Source: Pseudorhodoferax sp032153935 (GTDB lineage: Bacteria; Pseudomonadota; Gammaproteobacteria; Burkholderiales; Burkholderiaceae_C). Taken from it: a stretch of 64,000 nt of DNA. The stretch covers positions 4,092,001-4,156,000 of the forward strand of contig NZ_CAXUQL020000001.1 in assembly GCF_964253035.1 (NCBI RefSeq), read 5' to 3'. Each line of letters starts with the position of its first letter. The stretch's first letter is position 1. This document shows positions 34,563 to 43,213 of the stretch, one piece after another. The position numbers were made by a program, and so were the translations under genes. The notes below the pieces were generated by a model. That model was not told the DNA's origin. It searched no databases and was given only the letters and a program-made list of their open reading frames with translations.

Positions 34563-35324
34563 ATGCTCCTGTCCGACAACCTCGCCCAATCGCCGGTGCT
34601 GCTGCCCACGCTCGTGGCCGGCGTGTTCCTGCTGGCCGGCCTCGTCAAGGGCGTGGTGGGCATGGGCCTGCCGACCGTGGCGCTGGGCCTGCTGGCGCTG
34701 TGGATGTCGCCGGCCGAGGCCGCGGCGCTGCTGATCTGGCCCTCGCTGCTCACCAACCTGTGGCAGATGCAGCCCTGGGGCCGGATCGCCGCCATGCTGC
34801 GCCGGCTCTGGCCCATGCAGGCCGGCGTGGTGGCCGGCACGCTGGGAGGCGCCTGGGCCTTCGGTGGGCTGGGCGGTGCCTGGGCGCCCGTGGCGCTGGG
34901 CGCGGCGCTGCTCGCCTATGCGCTGTGGGGGCTGGCGGGCCGGCGGCTGTCGGTCGCGCCCACGGCCGAGCCGGTGTGGGGCCCGCTGGTCGGCACCGCG
35001 ACCGGCCTCGTGACCGCCGCTACGGGCGTGTTCGTGCTGCCCGCCGTGCCCTACCTGCAGGCGCTGCGCTGGAGCAGCGAGGAACTGATCCAGGCCATGG
35101 GCATCTCGTTCACGGTGTCCACGCTGGCGCTGGCCGCGGGCCTGCGCCTGGGCACCGCCCGGGTGGACATGCCCTGGGGGCTGTCGCTGGCCATGCTGGT
35201 GCCGGCGCTGGCGGGCATGGCCCTGGGCGCGGCGCTGCGGCGCCGGCTGTCACCGGCGCTGTTCCGGCGCTGCTTCTTCCTGGGGCTGCTGGCGCTGGGC
35301 GTGCACATGCTGCTGCGCGGCTGA
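34563..35324 (+). CDS. TauE/SafE-family sulfite/organosulfonate exporter-like protein
   Basis: A 253-residue membrane protein with about eight helices. The family's two repeated motifs are visible: GLVKGVVGMGLPTVALGLLA near residue 22 and TGLVTAATGVFVLPAVPYLQAL near 140. Relatives export sulfite, sulfoacetate or related anions, but most are untested. ATG 34563 starts close to the first helix. The divergent LysR gene probably controls it. Confidence 0.88.
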   Translation: MLLSDNLAQSPVLLPTLVAGVFLLAGLVKGVVGMGLPTVALGLLALWMSPAEAAALLIWPSLLTNLWQMQPWGRIAAMLRRLWPMQAGVVAGTLGGAWAFGGLGGAWAPVALGAALLAYALWGLAGRRLSVAPTAEPVWGPLVGTATGLVTAATGVFVLPAVPYLQALRWSSEELIQAMGISFTVSTLALAAGLRLGTARVDMPWGLSLAMLVPALAGMALGAALRRRLSPALFRRCFFLGLLALGVHMLLRG

Positions 35325-35346
35325 ACGCGCGCGGCGCCGGGCCGGA

Positions 35347-36189
35347 TCAGGCCAGGGCCTTGCCGAATGTGGCCAGCAGGCGCGTCCAGGCGCGCTCGGA
35401 CTGGGCGGCGTCGTACACCCGCGTGTCGGGCGGGCACCAGCCATGGGCCGCGGGGTAGACCTCCACCTCGGCCGGCAGCTTGGCGCTCTCGATCGCGCTG
35501 CGCAGCGTGGCCTTGGCCTCGGGATCCTTGGCGTCGTCGTTCTCGGCCACCGCGATCAGGTAGTGCGCCTGTGTCTGCGCCACCAGGCGGTGCGGGCTGT
35601 CGGGTGCAGCGGTCACCATGGCAGCGCCGTGGAAGCTGCCGACCGCGCCCACGCGGCCCGGCGCCACGGTGGCCGTGCGCACCGCGATCGGCCCGCCCAT
35701 GCAGTAGCCGGTGGTGCCCATCCTGCGCTTCTTGTCCACTTCGCTCTGGGCGTCGAGCCAGGCCACGAAGGTCTTGCCGTCGCTGAGGTGCATGGCCGGC
35801 GTCAGGGCCTGCATCAGCGGCATCACCTCGGCGATCGGTGTCTGTCCGCCCTGCGGCGCGGTGGGCGCCTTCTTCTGCCGGTAGAAGGGGTTGACCACCA
35901 GCACGCTGTAGCCCGACTCGGCCAGGCGGCGGCCCATCTGCCGGAACGCGGGGCGCAGGCCGAACACGTCGGGCCAGACCAGCACGCCGGGTGCGCTGCC
36001 CGAGGTCGGGGCCACGAAGTAGGCATCGCAGACACCGTCGGGCGTGGTGATGCTGACCTCGCGCTCGGCCACGGCCGCGGCATTGGCCACGGCGGGCAGC
36101 GCGGTCAGCAGGCCGGCGGACGCGGCCCAGGCGCCGAAGTCGCGCCGGGTGTACTTGTGGAGCTCTTCCTGGTCGTTCAGATCGCACAT
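35347..36189 (-). CDS. Dienelactone hydrolase family protein with twin-arginine signal
   Basis: A 280-residue alpha/beta hydrolase. The nucleophile elbow is GYCMGG, with Cys as in dienelactone hydrolase (~155), and the His lies in AAHGWCPPD near 245. TRRDFGAWAA followed by a hydrophobic run ending PAVANA is a Tat signal, so the folded protein is exported to the periplasm. ATG 36189 has AAAGGAAA a few bases upstream; an earlier in-frame start at 36255 would lengthen the region before the Tat motif. Substrate unknown; periplasmic DLH-like proteins are common in this group. Confidence 0.88.
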   Translation of the reverse strand: MCDLNDQEELHKYTRRDFGAWAASAGLLTALPAVANAAAVAEREVSITTPDGVCDAYFVAPTSGSAPGVLVWPDVFGLRPAFRQMGRRLAESGYSVLVVNPFYRQKKAPTAPQGGQTPIAEVMPLMQALTPAMHLSDGKTFVAWLDAQSEVDKKRRMGTTGYCMGGPIAVRTATVAPGRVGAVGSFHGAAMVTAAPDSPHRLVAQTQAHYLIAVAENDDAKDPEAKATLRSAIESAKLPAEVEVYPAAHGWCPPDTRVYDAAQSERAWTRLLATFGKALA

Positions 36190-36267
36190 GGTGGTTTCCT
36201 TTCCATTGGCTCGAAAAACAGCCGGGCTTATGCCACGGATCGGGATGACCGGCAACGCGGCAGGGCT

Positions 36268-36978
36268 TCAGGTGGGCGGCGTCGGCGCCTGCCGCCCGTT
36301 CATGTACTGGTTGGTCGTGAGGCCCATGGACACGTAGATGCTGGTAAGCCCTTCGATGCCCACGTCGGCGCGGCTGACCCATTCCTCGGGCACGTAGAGC
36401 AGGCCGCCGCCGACCGGCACCGGCGCGGTCGGCACCAGCACGCCCAGGTAGCGGCGGCCGCCGTCCATGACCACGGGCTCGGGCGTGCACAGCAGCGCGA
36501 GCACCGCGACCTTGCGCGCGTCGTCGCCCTGCGCGCCGTCGGCCGGCCGGCCGCCGAAGTGCAGCCACACCGGGCTCATGGAGCCCAGGCCTTCGCCGCT
36601 CTTGCGCGAGAACAGCTCGACCATGCGCGTGACCAGGTCGTAGATGTTGCGCACCAGCGGGATGCGCAGCATCAGCCGGTCGACGATGCGCCGCACGCCC
36701 ACCTGCAGGCCGGCCTCCACCAGCAGGCCGAGCCCGTAGATGGCCGCGCACAGCAGCAGCAGGCCCAGCAGGTAGCCGATGGACTCGGACCGCGAGACCG
36801 AAACGCCGATGGCCACCAGCACCGAGCCGAACACGCTGGAGGGCCCGAGCCAGGCCGACAGCAGCTGCCAGATCCAGGCCAGCAAGGTCAGCGTGGCCGC
36901 CAGCGGCAAGATCGCGGCCAGCCCGGTCAGGAAGGTGCGGCCCAGGTGGCGGGACTTGGTGCGAAGACGGTGGAGCAT
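36268..36978 (-). CDS. DUF502 family membrane protein
   Basis: A 236-residue inner-membrane protein with two helices (~15-40 and ~60-90) and a cytoplasmic C-terminal domain. The family motifs are clear: TFLTGLAAILPLAATL, IPLVRNIYDLVTRMVELF and PEEWVSRADVGIEGLTSIYVSMG, the last being near the C-terminus. Function is unknown for the family. The ATG at 36978 matches the usual N-terminus. It is upstream of, and reads into, the dienelactone hydrolase gene (78-base gap). Confidence 0.88.
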   Translation of the reverse strand: MLHRLRTKSRHLGRTFLTGLAAILPLAATLTLLAWIWQLLSAWLGPSSVFGSVLVAIGVSVSRSESIGYLLGLLLLCAAIYGLGLLVEAGLQVGVRRIVDRLMLRIPLVRNIYDLVTRMVELFSRKSGEGLGSMSPVWLHFGGRPADGAQGDDARKVAVLALLCTPEPVVMDGGRRYLGVLVPTAPVPVGGGLLYVPEEWVSRADVGIEGLTSIYVSMGLTTNQYMNGRQAPTPPT

Positions 36979-37096
36979 GGACGGGGCCGGTGTGCGAAGC
37001 GCCGCATGATAGGGGCGTACCGTGGCGCCCCCATGCAGGGGATGGCGCGGCCCTGGCCCGTACCGCACACTGGCACCGACTTCCGGAGAAGCTTGC

Positions 37097-38134
37097 ATGT
37101 CCCCTGTCCTGCGCCACGCCGCGTTCCTTCTGGCCCTGGCCGGCAGCCTGTTCGGCGCAGCGGCCACGGCCCAGCCTGCGCGCGTTGCGCCGGTCGGCGC
37201 GCCCTGGCCGGCCGGCGCGGGCTTCGTGTTCGACCAACACGGTGCCAAGACGCGCCGCTCGGTCAGCGGCATCGCCTGTGGCCTGGACGAAGGCGGGCAC
37301 CGCGTCTGCCTGCTGGCCTTCGACGAAGGGACGCAGGCACGCTTTGCGCGGCTCGGCGATGGCGTGCTGCAGCCGCTGCCCGAGCGCATCGACCTGGGTA
37401 CCCGTGGCAAGGAACTCGATGCGGAGGGCGCCGCCATCGATGGCGATTTCTTCTATGTCACGGGCTCGCACGCGGTCAAGCGCAAGGACTGCAAGCCCAA
37501 CCCGGGCAGCGGCTACGTGCTGCGGTTGCAGCGCGATGCGCGCACGGGCCTGCTGGCCGGCGCGGGCGATGCCGCCATCCAGCGCTCGCAGCGCCTGCGC
37601 GCCCTGCTGGAAGCCGACCCTGCGCTGAAGGCCCGGCTGGGGCCGGGCAAGTGCCTGGGCGAGGGAGGGCTCGACATCGAAGGGCTGGCCGTGCACGGGG
37701 GCCGCCTGCATTTCGGCCTGCGCGGCCCGACCGATGGCGCGGACGCGTTCATCGTGTCGGTGGATGCGCAGGCGTTCTTCTCCGGCGCGCCCGCGGCCCT
37801 GGTCCTCACGCGCGTGCCGGTGGGCGTGGGACTGGGCCTGCGCGACATGGCCGCGACCGGCCAGGGCCTGCTGCTGCTGGTGGGGCCGGACGACCGCGCC
37901 AGCCATGCCGGCCTGGGCTGGGCCATCTGGTCATGGGACGGCGGCGACCCGGGCCTGCCGCCCAAGGCGCTGGCGCAGCTGGACCTGGGCCAGGTCGCCT
38001 TGCGGGCCTGCGACAAGGAGACCAAGCCCGAGGGGCTCACGGTGCTCCAGGCGTCGGCGCACGCCTACCGCGTGCTGGTGCTGTCCGATGGCATGTGCGA
38101 TGGCGGCCCGCTGTTGTTCGACGTCCCGCGCTGA
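37097..38134 (+). CDS. DUF3616-type secreted protein
   Basis: A 345-residue protein with a Sec signal peptide (LLALAGSLFGAAATA, cleavage near residue 26). The rest resembles DUF3616, a beta-propeller-like domain: SGIACGLDEGG, KELDAEGAAIDGDFFYVTGSH, DIEGLAVHGGRLHFGLRGP and KPEGLTVLQ, with repeated acidic E-G-L/I patterns that may bind metal. Family function unknown. It diverges from DUF502 and is convergent with the sulfatase-like gene. Confidence 0.8.
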   Translation: MSPVLRHAAFLLALAGSLFGAAATAQPARVAPVGAPWPAGAGFVFDQHGAKTRRSVSGIACGLDEGGHRVCLLAFDEGTQARFARLGDGVLQPLPERIDLGTRGKELDAEGAAIDGDFFYVTGSHAVKRKDCKPNPGSGYVLRLQRDARTGLLAGAGDAAIQRSQRLRALLEADPALKARLGPGKCLGEGGLDIEGLAVHGGRLHFGLRGPTDGADAFIVSVDAQAFFSGAPAALVLTRVPVGVGLGLRDMAATGQGLLLLVGPDDRASHAGLGWAIWSWDGGDPGLPPKALAQLDLGQVALRACDKETKPEGLTVLQASAHAYRVLVLSDGMCDGGPLLFDVPR

Positions 38135-38170
38135 GCGCGCCTGGGCACGTCGCCGCGGCCGAATCTAGGT

Positions 38171-39769
38171 TCAATGCCCAGCGGCAGAGAAGCCGCGCAA
38201 CAGCAGCGCCGTGAGTTCGTGCATGCCGCCGATGGCCGGCGCGCGCGGCGTGAGGCCCGGCGTGAAACCCATGGCCTCGAAGCGCCGCAGCAGGGCCGCG
38301 TCGGCGCTGATCAGGTGCACCGGCACGTCCCACGGCGCGCCCACGCCGCTGACGCCGGCGAACGCCTGGTGGTCGCCCAGCACGATGGTCAGCAGGCCCG
38401 GCGGCGCGCGGTCCTGCAGGTAGGCGCCCAGCCATTGCCAGGTGGCGGCGATGGACTGCACATAGCCCGGCACCGGCTCGCGCAGGGAGACGGGGTCGTC
38501 CAGTGCCAGGGCGTGCTGTTCGCGCGTGTAGGGTGCGGGGCCGGCCAGCCTGTCCCAGTCGGCCACGAAGGGCGCGAGCGGGCGGAACGGCGCATGGCTG
38601 TCCAGCGTGGGAAAGACGACGAAGCGCGGCGCGCGCGGCGGGGCGCCGGCCAGCTCCTGCGCGTGCAGCAGCGCCATCGCGGCCTGGTCGGGCAGCCGGG
38701 CCGGGCCGAACAACGGGCCGGCGTAGCCGATCGTGCGCGCGTCGGCGATGCGGTCGAAGCCGAAGAAGCGGCCTTCCGGCCAGTCGCGCTGCAGGCCCGG
38801 CATCCAGCCCACGGTGCGCCAGCCCTGCGCGCCGAAATGCTGGACCAGCGTGCGGCGCTGGCTGCTCAGCAGCAGCTCGTAGTCCAGCGGGTCGCGCGTG
38901 TCCACGCCGGCCAGCAGCGCGCCATGGGCCAGCCAGGAGCCGCCCGCGAAGGTGGGCGAGACCACGCGCGCCGACACGGCGCCGCGCCCGCTGGCGGCGA
39001 TGGCGCGGGCCAGCGCGGCGCGCGGGGCGGCCAGCGCGGTGGCCTGCGCCGGCTGGTCCAGCGTGCTGACGCCGTAGGACTCGGAGAACAGCAGCAGCAC
39101 GTCGGCGCCGTGCAGGCCGTCCAGGCCGGTGTCGAAGGCCGGGCTGTCCGTCAGGCGATCGGCCGCGGCGTCGCGCGGCAGCAGTAGCGCGGTCAGCGCC
39201 AACTGGCGCGCCAGCACGGGTGTGATGCTGCCCGCGAACCAGCGGTAGCGGTCCAGCCCCTGCATGCCATGCGCAGCGAACAGGGCCAGCAGCAGGGCGC
39301 TGGCGCCCAGCACCGCGTGCCGCAGCGGCCGCAGTGCGAGCGCACGGCCCAGCGTGTGCCAGCAGGCCTGCAGCAGCCGGTACAGCAGCGCGCAGGCCAG
39401 CACGAGCGCGCCGGCGCCGATGGCGATCTGCCAGCGCGCGATGCCCTGGTCCGCCAGCATCTGGCCCAGGTGGCGGCCGTCCCAGTAGACGTGCAGCGTG
39501 CGGCCGTACAGCGCGGCCGACGTGACCTCGGCCAGGCGCACGGCCACGAGCACGCTGCAGGTGGCGGCCAGCGCCGCCGCACTGCGCGGCGACAGGCGGC
39601 CGCGCCAGCCCGTCCAGGCCGCAGCCAGCAGCAGGGCCAGGCACAGCTCGGGCGCGATGCGCGCCGTCAGCTGCGGCCAGGGCGTGGGCCCGGGGTTGAC
39701 CAGGGTCAGCAGTGCATTGAGCAGCAGCAGCGGTGCGACCAGGCGCAGCAGCCGCGCGGCCGGGCTCAC
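38171..39769 (-). CDS. LtaS/sulfatase-superfamily membrane protein
   Basis: A 532-residue protein with about four to five N-terminal membrane helices (~1-180) and a periplasmic alkaline-phosphatase-fold domain. The pattern fits phosphoglycerol/phosphoethanolamine transferases and related sulfatases: LLLFSESYG near 205, SPTFAGGSW (candidate Thr nucleophile) near 250, VVFPTLDSHAPF near 365 and VLGDHQAF near 455. The GTG start overlaps the YceI stop (GTGA), so they are coupled. Together with the CDP-alcohol phosphatidyltransferase upstream this suggests head-group chemistry on a membrane lipid; the substrate is unknown. Confidence 0.85.
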   Translation of the reverse strand: MSPAARLLRLVAPLLLLNALLTLVNPGPTPWPQLTARIAPELCLALLLAAAWTGWRGRLSPRSAAALAATCSVLVAVRLAEVTSAALYGRTLHVYWDGRHLGQMLADQGIARWQIAIGAGALVLACALLYRLLQACWHTLGRALALRPLRHAVLGASALLLALFAAHGMQGLDRYRWFAGSITPVLARQLALTALLLPRDAAADRLTDSPAFDTGLDGLHGADVLLLFSESYGVSTLDQPAQATALAAPRAALARAIAASGRGAVSARVVSPTFAGGSWLAHGALLAGVDTRDPLDYELLLSSQRRTLVQHFGAQGWRTVGWMPGLQRDWPEGRFFGFDRIADARTIGYAGPLFGPARLPDQAAMALLHAQELAGAPPRAPRFVVFPTLDSHAPFRPLAPFVADWDRLAGPAPYTREQHALALDDPVSLREPVPGYVQSIAATWQWLGAYLQDRAPPGLLTIVLGDHQAFAGVSGVGAPWDVPVHLISADAALLRRFEAMGFTPGLTPRAPAIGGMHELTALLLRGFSAAGH

Positions 39770-40368
39770 TTGCGGATCGCCTCGAACTCGATCAGCAGCT
39801 GCACCTCGTCGCCGACCCAGCCGTTGGCCACGCCGTAGTCCATGCCGTAGGCGCTGCGCTTGACGCTGCCGCGCGCCGACACGCCCATGGTGTGCAGCTT
39901 GGTGATGGGCGAGGGCGCGCTCTTGTTCCAGGTGGCCGTGAGCGTGAGCGGCTGCCTGCGGCCCAGCAGCTCCAGCTCGCCGGCGATCTCGTACTGGCGC
40001 TCGGCGATGCGTTTGCCGCCGGCGGCGGTGAACACCATGCGCGGGAAGCTCGATGCGTTGAGGAAATCGCTGCCGCGCACATGCCGGTCGCGGCCGCTGT
40101 GCTGGGTGGTCGCGCTGTCGGTCTCGACCTCGATGCGCACCGCGCCGAGCTGACCGCTGGCCTCGTCGAAGCTGTAGCTGCCGCTGGCCTTGCGGAACTG
40201 CCCCAGCACCTTGGCGTAGCCGATGTGCTCGACCAGGAAAGCCAGCGTCAGGTGGTCGGGGTCGATCTCGTAGCGCGCGCTCTGCGCGAAGGCCGGCAGG
40301 GCGGCACAGAGCAGGCCGGCGCACAGGGCGCGGCGCAGGCGCAAGCGGACGGGGAGGGCATGGGTCAT
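39766..40368 (-). CDS. YceI-family periplasmic lipid-binding protein
   Basis: A 200-residue secreted lipocalin-like protein. The signal peptide ends at PAFAQS (~29). YEIDPDHLTLAFLVEHIGYAKVLGQF is the usual first part of the YceI barrel, followed by SDFLNASSFPRMVF and a C-terminal GVANGWVGDEVQL. YceI proteins bind polyisoprenoids or amphiphiles. The ATG overlaps the stop of the CDP-alcohol phosphatidyltransferase gene and its stop overlaps the next start, so all three are coupled. It may carry the lipid product of the neighbours. Confidence 0.92.
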   Translation of the reverse strand: MTHALPVRLRLRRALCAGLLCAALPAFAQSARYEIDPDHLTLAFLVEHIGYAKVLGQFRKASGSYSFDEASGQLGAVRIEVETDSATTQHSGRDRHVRGSDFLNASSFPRMVFTAAGGKRIAERQYEIAGELELLGRRQPLTLTATWNKSAPSPITKLHTMGVSARGSVKRSAYGMDYGVANGWVGDEVQLLIEFEAIRK

Positions 40369-41129
40369 GGGCGGGCCTCGGTGGTGTGCCGGCGTGCGAG
40401 CCAGGCGATGTCGACGGCGAAGGACCAGGCCAGCAGGGCCAGGCTGGCGGCGGCCAGCGCGGCCGACCAGTCGGGTGCGATGACCGGGCCCAGGCACACG
40501 ATCAGCGCGACGATCTGCACCACGCACACCGTCTTGCGCCGCCAGCTGGGCGGCAGCGGCGCCTCCAGCCAGGGCCACAGGCGCGCGGCCAGCACGAAGG
40601 CGTAGCGCATGCCCCCCGCGGCCAGCACCCAGGCGCCGGCCTTGCCGAACTGGAGCACCAGGGCGCTGAGCACGAGGATCAGCAGTGCATCGGTCTCCAT
40701 GTCGAAGCGCGCGCCGAAGGCGCTGGCCTGTCCGCGGGCGCGCGCCAGCGGCCCGTCGACGGCGTCGAGCACGGCCGTCAGCGTGGCCAGCAGCACGGCG
40801 GCCCAGGCCAGCGGGGGGCGGGCCGCCAGCGGCTCGCCCAGCGCGGCGGCCAGCAAGGCGGCCAACGCCAGCCGTGCCAGCGTGATGGCATTGGCCGTGC
40901 CGAAGCGCCGGTGCGGCGCATGGTCTACCAGGCCCTGCCAGACGCAGACCGCGCCGAGGCCGAACAGCACCAGGGCCTTGGGGATGTACCAGGCGCCGAA
41001 GCCGGCGAGCAGGCGCGCGGCGAGTGCTGCCGCCAGCAGCGCAAGCAGGGCACAGCCCAGCGCGAGCGCTGTGTCGCGCTGCAGGGCGGCACGGTCGGGT
41101 GCGGCGGCAAGGGCATGGGCGGGGGGCAA
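40365..41129 (-). CDS. CDP-alcohol phosphatidyltransferase family protein
   Basis: A 254-residue membrane enzyme that joins a CDP-activated alcohol to another alcohol. The signature D-x2-D-G-x2-A-R-x8-G-x3-D-x3-D is complete, from DAVDG to DMETD (residues ~125-150). About seven helices surround it. I chose TTG 41129 because GAGGAGT lies 3-4 bases upstream; the alternative ATG 41174 would overlap the start of the divergent dehydrogenase gene at 41160. It leads a coupled three-gene unit with YceI and the LtaS-like protein. The lipid made cannot be named. Confidence 0.85.
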   Translation of the reverse strand: MPPAHALAAAPDRAALQRDTALALGCALLALLAAALAARLLAGFGAWYIPKALVLFGLGAVCVWQGLVDHAPHRRFGTANAITLARLALAALLAAALGEPLAARPPLAWAAVLLATLTAVLDAVDGPLARARGQASAFGARFDMETDALLILVLSALVLQFGKAGAWVLAAGGMRYAFVLAARLWPWLEAPLPPSWRRKTVCVVQIVALIVCLGPVIAPDWSAALAAASLALLAWSFAVDIAWLARRHTTEARP

Positions 41130-41132
41130 GGC

Positions 41133-41139
41133 ACTCCTC
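41133..41139 (-). promoter_or_regulatory. Shine-Dalgarno site supporting a TTG start
   Basis: GAGGAGT on the minus strand, 3 bases before TTG 41129, supports that start over ATG 41174. Spacing is a little short. Confidence 0.5.
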
Positions 41140-41159
41140 GATAAGATGCCCGACCAAGC

Positions 41160-42161
41160 ATGCCAGCAACGCATTCACCAAAGGTGTCCAAGGGTTACAG
41201 CGCCTGCTGGACCGAAGCGCCCGGCCGCGCCGCGCTGCGCGGTGGCACGCTGCCTGCGCTGCCCGAAGGCAGCGTGCAGGTGCGCACACTGCACAGCGCC
41301 GTGAGCCGTGGCACCGAGCTGCTGGTGTTCCGCGGCGAGGTGCCCGAGAGCGAATACCGGCGCATGCGCGCGCCGTTCCAGCAGGGCGATTTCCCCGGCC
41401 CCGTGAAGTACGGCTACGCCAGCGTCGGCGTGGTCGAGGAGGGCCCGGCCGACTGGCTCGGCCGCGCCGTGTTCTGCCTGCACCCGCACCAGACGCGCTA
41501 CCAGGTGCCGGCCGCGGCCGTGCATGCGCTGCCCGCGGGCCTGCCACCCGCCCGCGCGGTGCTGGCGGCCAACATGGAGACCGCCGTCAACGCGCTGTGG
41601 GACGCCGCACCGCGCCTGGGCGACCGCATCGCCGTGGTCGGCGGCGGCGTGGTGGGCCTGCTGGTGGCCTGGCTGGCCTCACGCGTGCCGGGCTGCGCGG
41701 TGGAACTCGTCGACGTGCAGGCCGAACGCGCCACCGTGGCCGCGCGGCTGGGCCTGGCCTTCGCGCTGCCGGCGGCGGCACGGCCCGACGCCGATCTCGT
41801 GGTCCATGCCAGCGGGCAACCGCAGGGCCTGGTCACGGCGCTGGGCCTGGCCGGCTTCGAATCCCAGGTGCTGGAGCTGAGCTGGTACGGCCGGCGCGCG
41901 GTGACGCTGCCGCTGGGCGAGGCCTTCCATGCCCAGCGCCTCTGCCTGCGCAGCTCGCAGGTCGGCCAGGTCGCCACGGCGCAGCGCAGCCGCTGGAGCC
42001 ATGGCCGGCGCCTGGCGCTGGCGCTGGACCTGCTGCGCGATCCCGTGCTCGATGCGCTGATCACCGACCATGCGCCGTTCGACGCCTTGCCTGCCGTGCT
42101 GCAGCGCCTGTCCGATGGCGCGCCACAGACCCTTTGCCAACGCATCGACTACCCCCCATGA
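41160..42161 (+). CDS. Zinc-less MDR-superfamily dehydrogenase
   Basis: A 333-residue medium-chain dehydrogenase/reductase. The cofactor Rossmann motif is VVGGGVVGLL near residue 160. The catalytic zinc ligands of alcohol dehydrogenase are replaced: VSRGTELL where Cys-Gly-Thr-Asp is usual, and KYGYASVG where Gly-His-Glu is usual. This is the pattern of BchC-like and other zinc-independent MDR enzymes. It starts the plus-strand pteridine-like operon; its stop overlaps the ATG of the DUF938 methyltransferase. Likely a reductase or dehydrogenase of the product of this pathway. Confidence 0.85.
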   Translation: MPATHSPKVSKGYSACWTEAPGRAALRGGTLPALPEGSVQVRTLHSAVSRGTELLVFRGEVPESEYRRMRAPFQQGDFPGPVKYGYASVGVVEEGPADWLGRAVFCLHPHQTRYQVPAAAVHALPAGLPPARAVLAANMETAVNALWDAAPRLGDRIAVVGGGVVGLLVAWLASRVPGCAVELVDVQAERATVAARLGLAFALPAAARPDADLVVHASGQPQGLVTALGLAGFESQVLELSWYGRRAVTLPLGEAFHAQRLCLRSSQVGQVATAQRSRWSHGRRLALALDLLRDPVLDALITDHAPFDALPAVLQRLSDGAPQTLCQRIDYPP

Positions 42162-42799
42162 CCATCGCCTCCACCCTGCAGCACCTGGCCCAGCGCAGCC
42201 CGGCCAGCGAGCGCAACCGCGAACCCATCCTCGAGCGGCTGCTGGCCTTGCTGCCACCCAGCGGCAATGCGCTGGAGATCGCCAGCGGCACGGGCCAGCA
42301 CGTGGCCTTCTTCGCGGCACGCATGCCGGGCTGGGTCTGGCAGCCCAGCGACCGCACGGACGAGGCCTTCGCCTCCATCGACGCCTGGTGCGCACAGGAG
42401 GGTGCGGCCAAGGTCCATGGTCCGGTGCGGCTGGACGCCACCGCGCCGCGCTGGCCGGACGAGGGCCCGGCCTTCGAGCCCGGCAGCTTTGACCTCGTGC
42501 TGTGCGCCAACATGCTGCACATCGCACCCTGGGCCGCCTGCGCCGGCCTGATGCAGGGCGCGGCGCGCTGCCTGGCGCCGGGCGGACGGCTCGTGACCTA
42601 CGGCCCCTACCTGGAGGCCGATGTGCCCACCGCGCCGAGCAACCTGGCCTTCGATGCCGACCTGCGCCAGCGCGACCCGGCCTGGGGCCTGCGCGCGCTG
42701 GCCGATGTGGTGGCCGAGGCCGAGGCCGCCGGCCTGCGGCTCGCCGGGCGCCACGCCATGCCCGCCAACAACCTGCTGCTCGTCTTCCAAGCGGCCTGA
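42158..42799 (+). CDS. DUF938 family SAM-dependent methyltransferase-like protein
   Basis: A 213-residue class I methyltransferase fold. The family opening SPASERNREPILERL is followed by motif I, LEIASGTGQHVAFFA (~38-50), then WQPSDRTDEAFASI and LVLCANMLHIAPW. Coupled to the dehydrogenase upstream (ATGA) and 3 bases before the PTPS-like gene. DUF938 proteins have no proven substrate; linkage here hints at methylation of a small molecule. Confidence 0.9.
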   Translation: MTIASTLQHLAQRSPASERNREPILERLLALLPPSGNALEIASGTGQHVAFFAARMPGWVWQPSDRTDEAFASIDAWCAQEGAAKVHGPVRLDATAPRWPDEGPAFEPGSFDLVLCANMLHIAPWAACAGLMQGAARCLAPGGRLVTYGPYLEADVPTAPSNLAFDADLRQRDPAWGLRALADVVAEAEAAGLRLAGRHAMPANNLLLVFQAA

Positions 42800-42802
42800 A
42801 CC

Positions 42803-43213
42803 ATGTACAGCGTCAACGTCCGCGACCACTTCATGATCGCCCACAGCTTCCGCGGCGAGGCCTTCGGGCCGGCCCAGCGCCTGCATGGTGCGACCTACGT
42901 GGTCGATGCCACCTTCCGGCGCCGTGCGCTCGATGCCGACGGCATGGTGGTCGACATCGCGCTGGCCACCAGCGTGCTGCGCGAGGTGCTGGCCGCATTC
43001 AACTTCCGCAACCTGGACGACGAAAGCGCCTTCACGGGCCAGAACACCACGACGGAGTTCATGGCCCGCGTGGTCTTCGAGCGCATCGCCGCGCGTGCGC
43101 AGGCCGGCGACCTGGGGCCGCACGCCCATGGCCTGGAATCGCTGCGCGTGCGGCTGCACGAGTCGCACGTGGCCTGGGCCGAGTACGAAGGGCCGCTCGT
43201 GCCGGCTGCCTGA
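42803..43213 (+). CDS. 6-pyruvoyl-tetrahydropterin synthase/QueD-like protein with altered active site
   Basis: A 136-residue T-fold protein. The order of motifs is that of PTPS/QueD: AHSF (His14), LHGATY (His28), GMVVDI, QNTTTEF and HESHVAW (Glu120). Several catalytic features are changed. The second His of HGH is Ala30, so one zinc ligand is lost; no Cys precedes it; and the LDH triplet with the Asp-His relay reads FNF (66-68). Canonical activity is unlikely, though a T-fold pterin-binding role or a new reaction is possible. Start ATG 42803 is 3 bases after the methyltransferase stop, and its stop overlaps the glycosyltransferase start. Confidence 0.82.
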   Translation: MYSVNVRDHFMIAHSFRGEAFGPAQRLHGATYVVDATFRRRALDADGMVVDIALATSVLREVLAAFNFRNLDDESAFTGQNTTTEFMARVVFERIAARAQAGDLGPHAHGLESLRVRLHESHVAWAEYEGPLVPAA

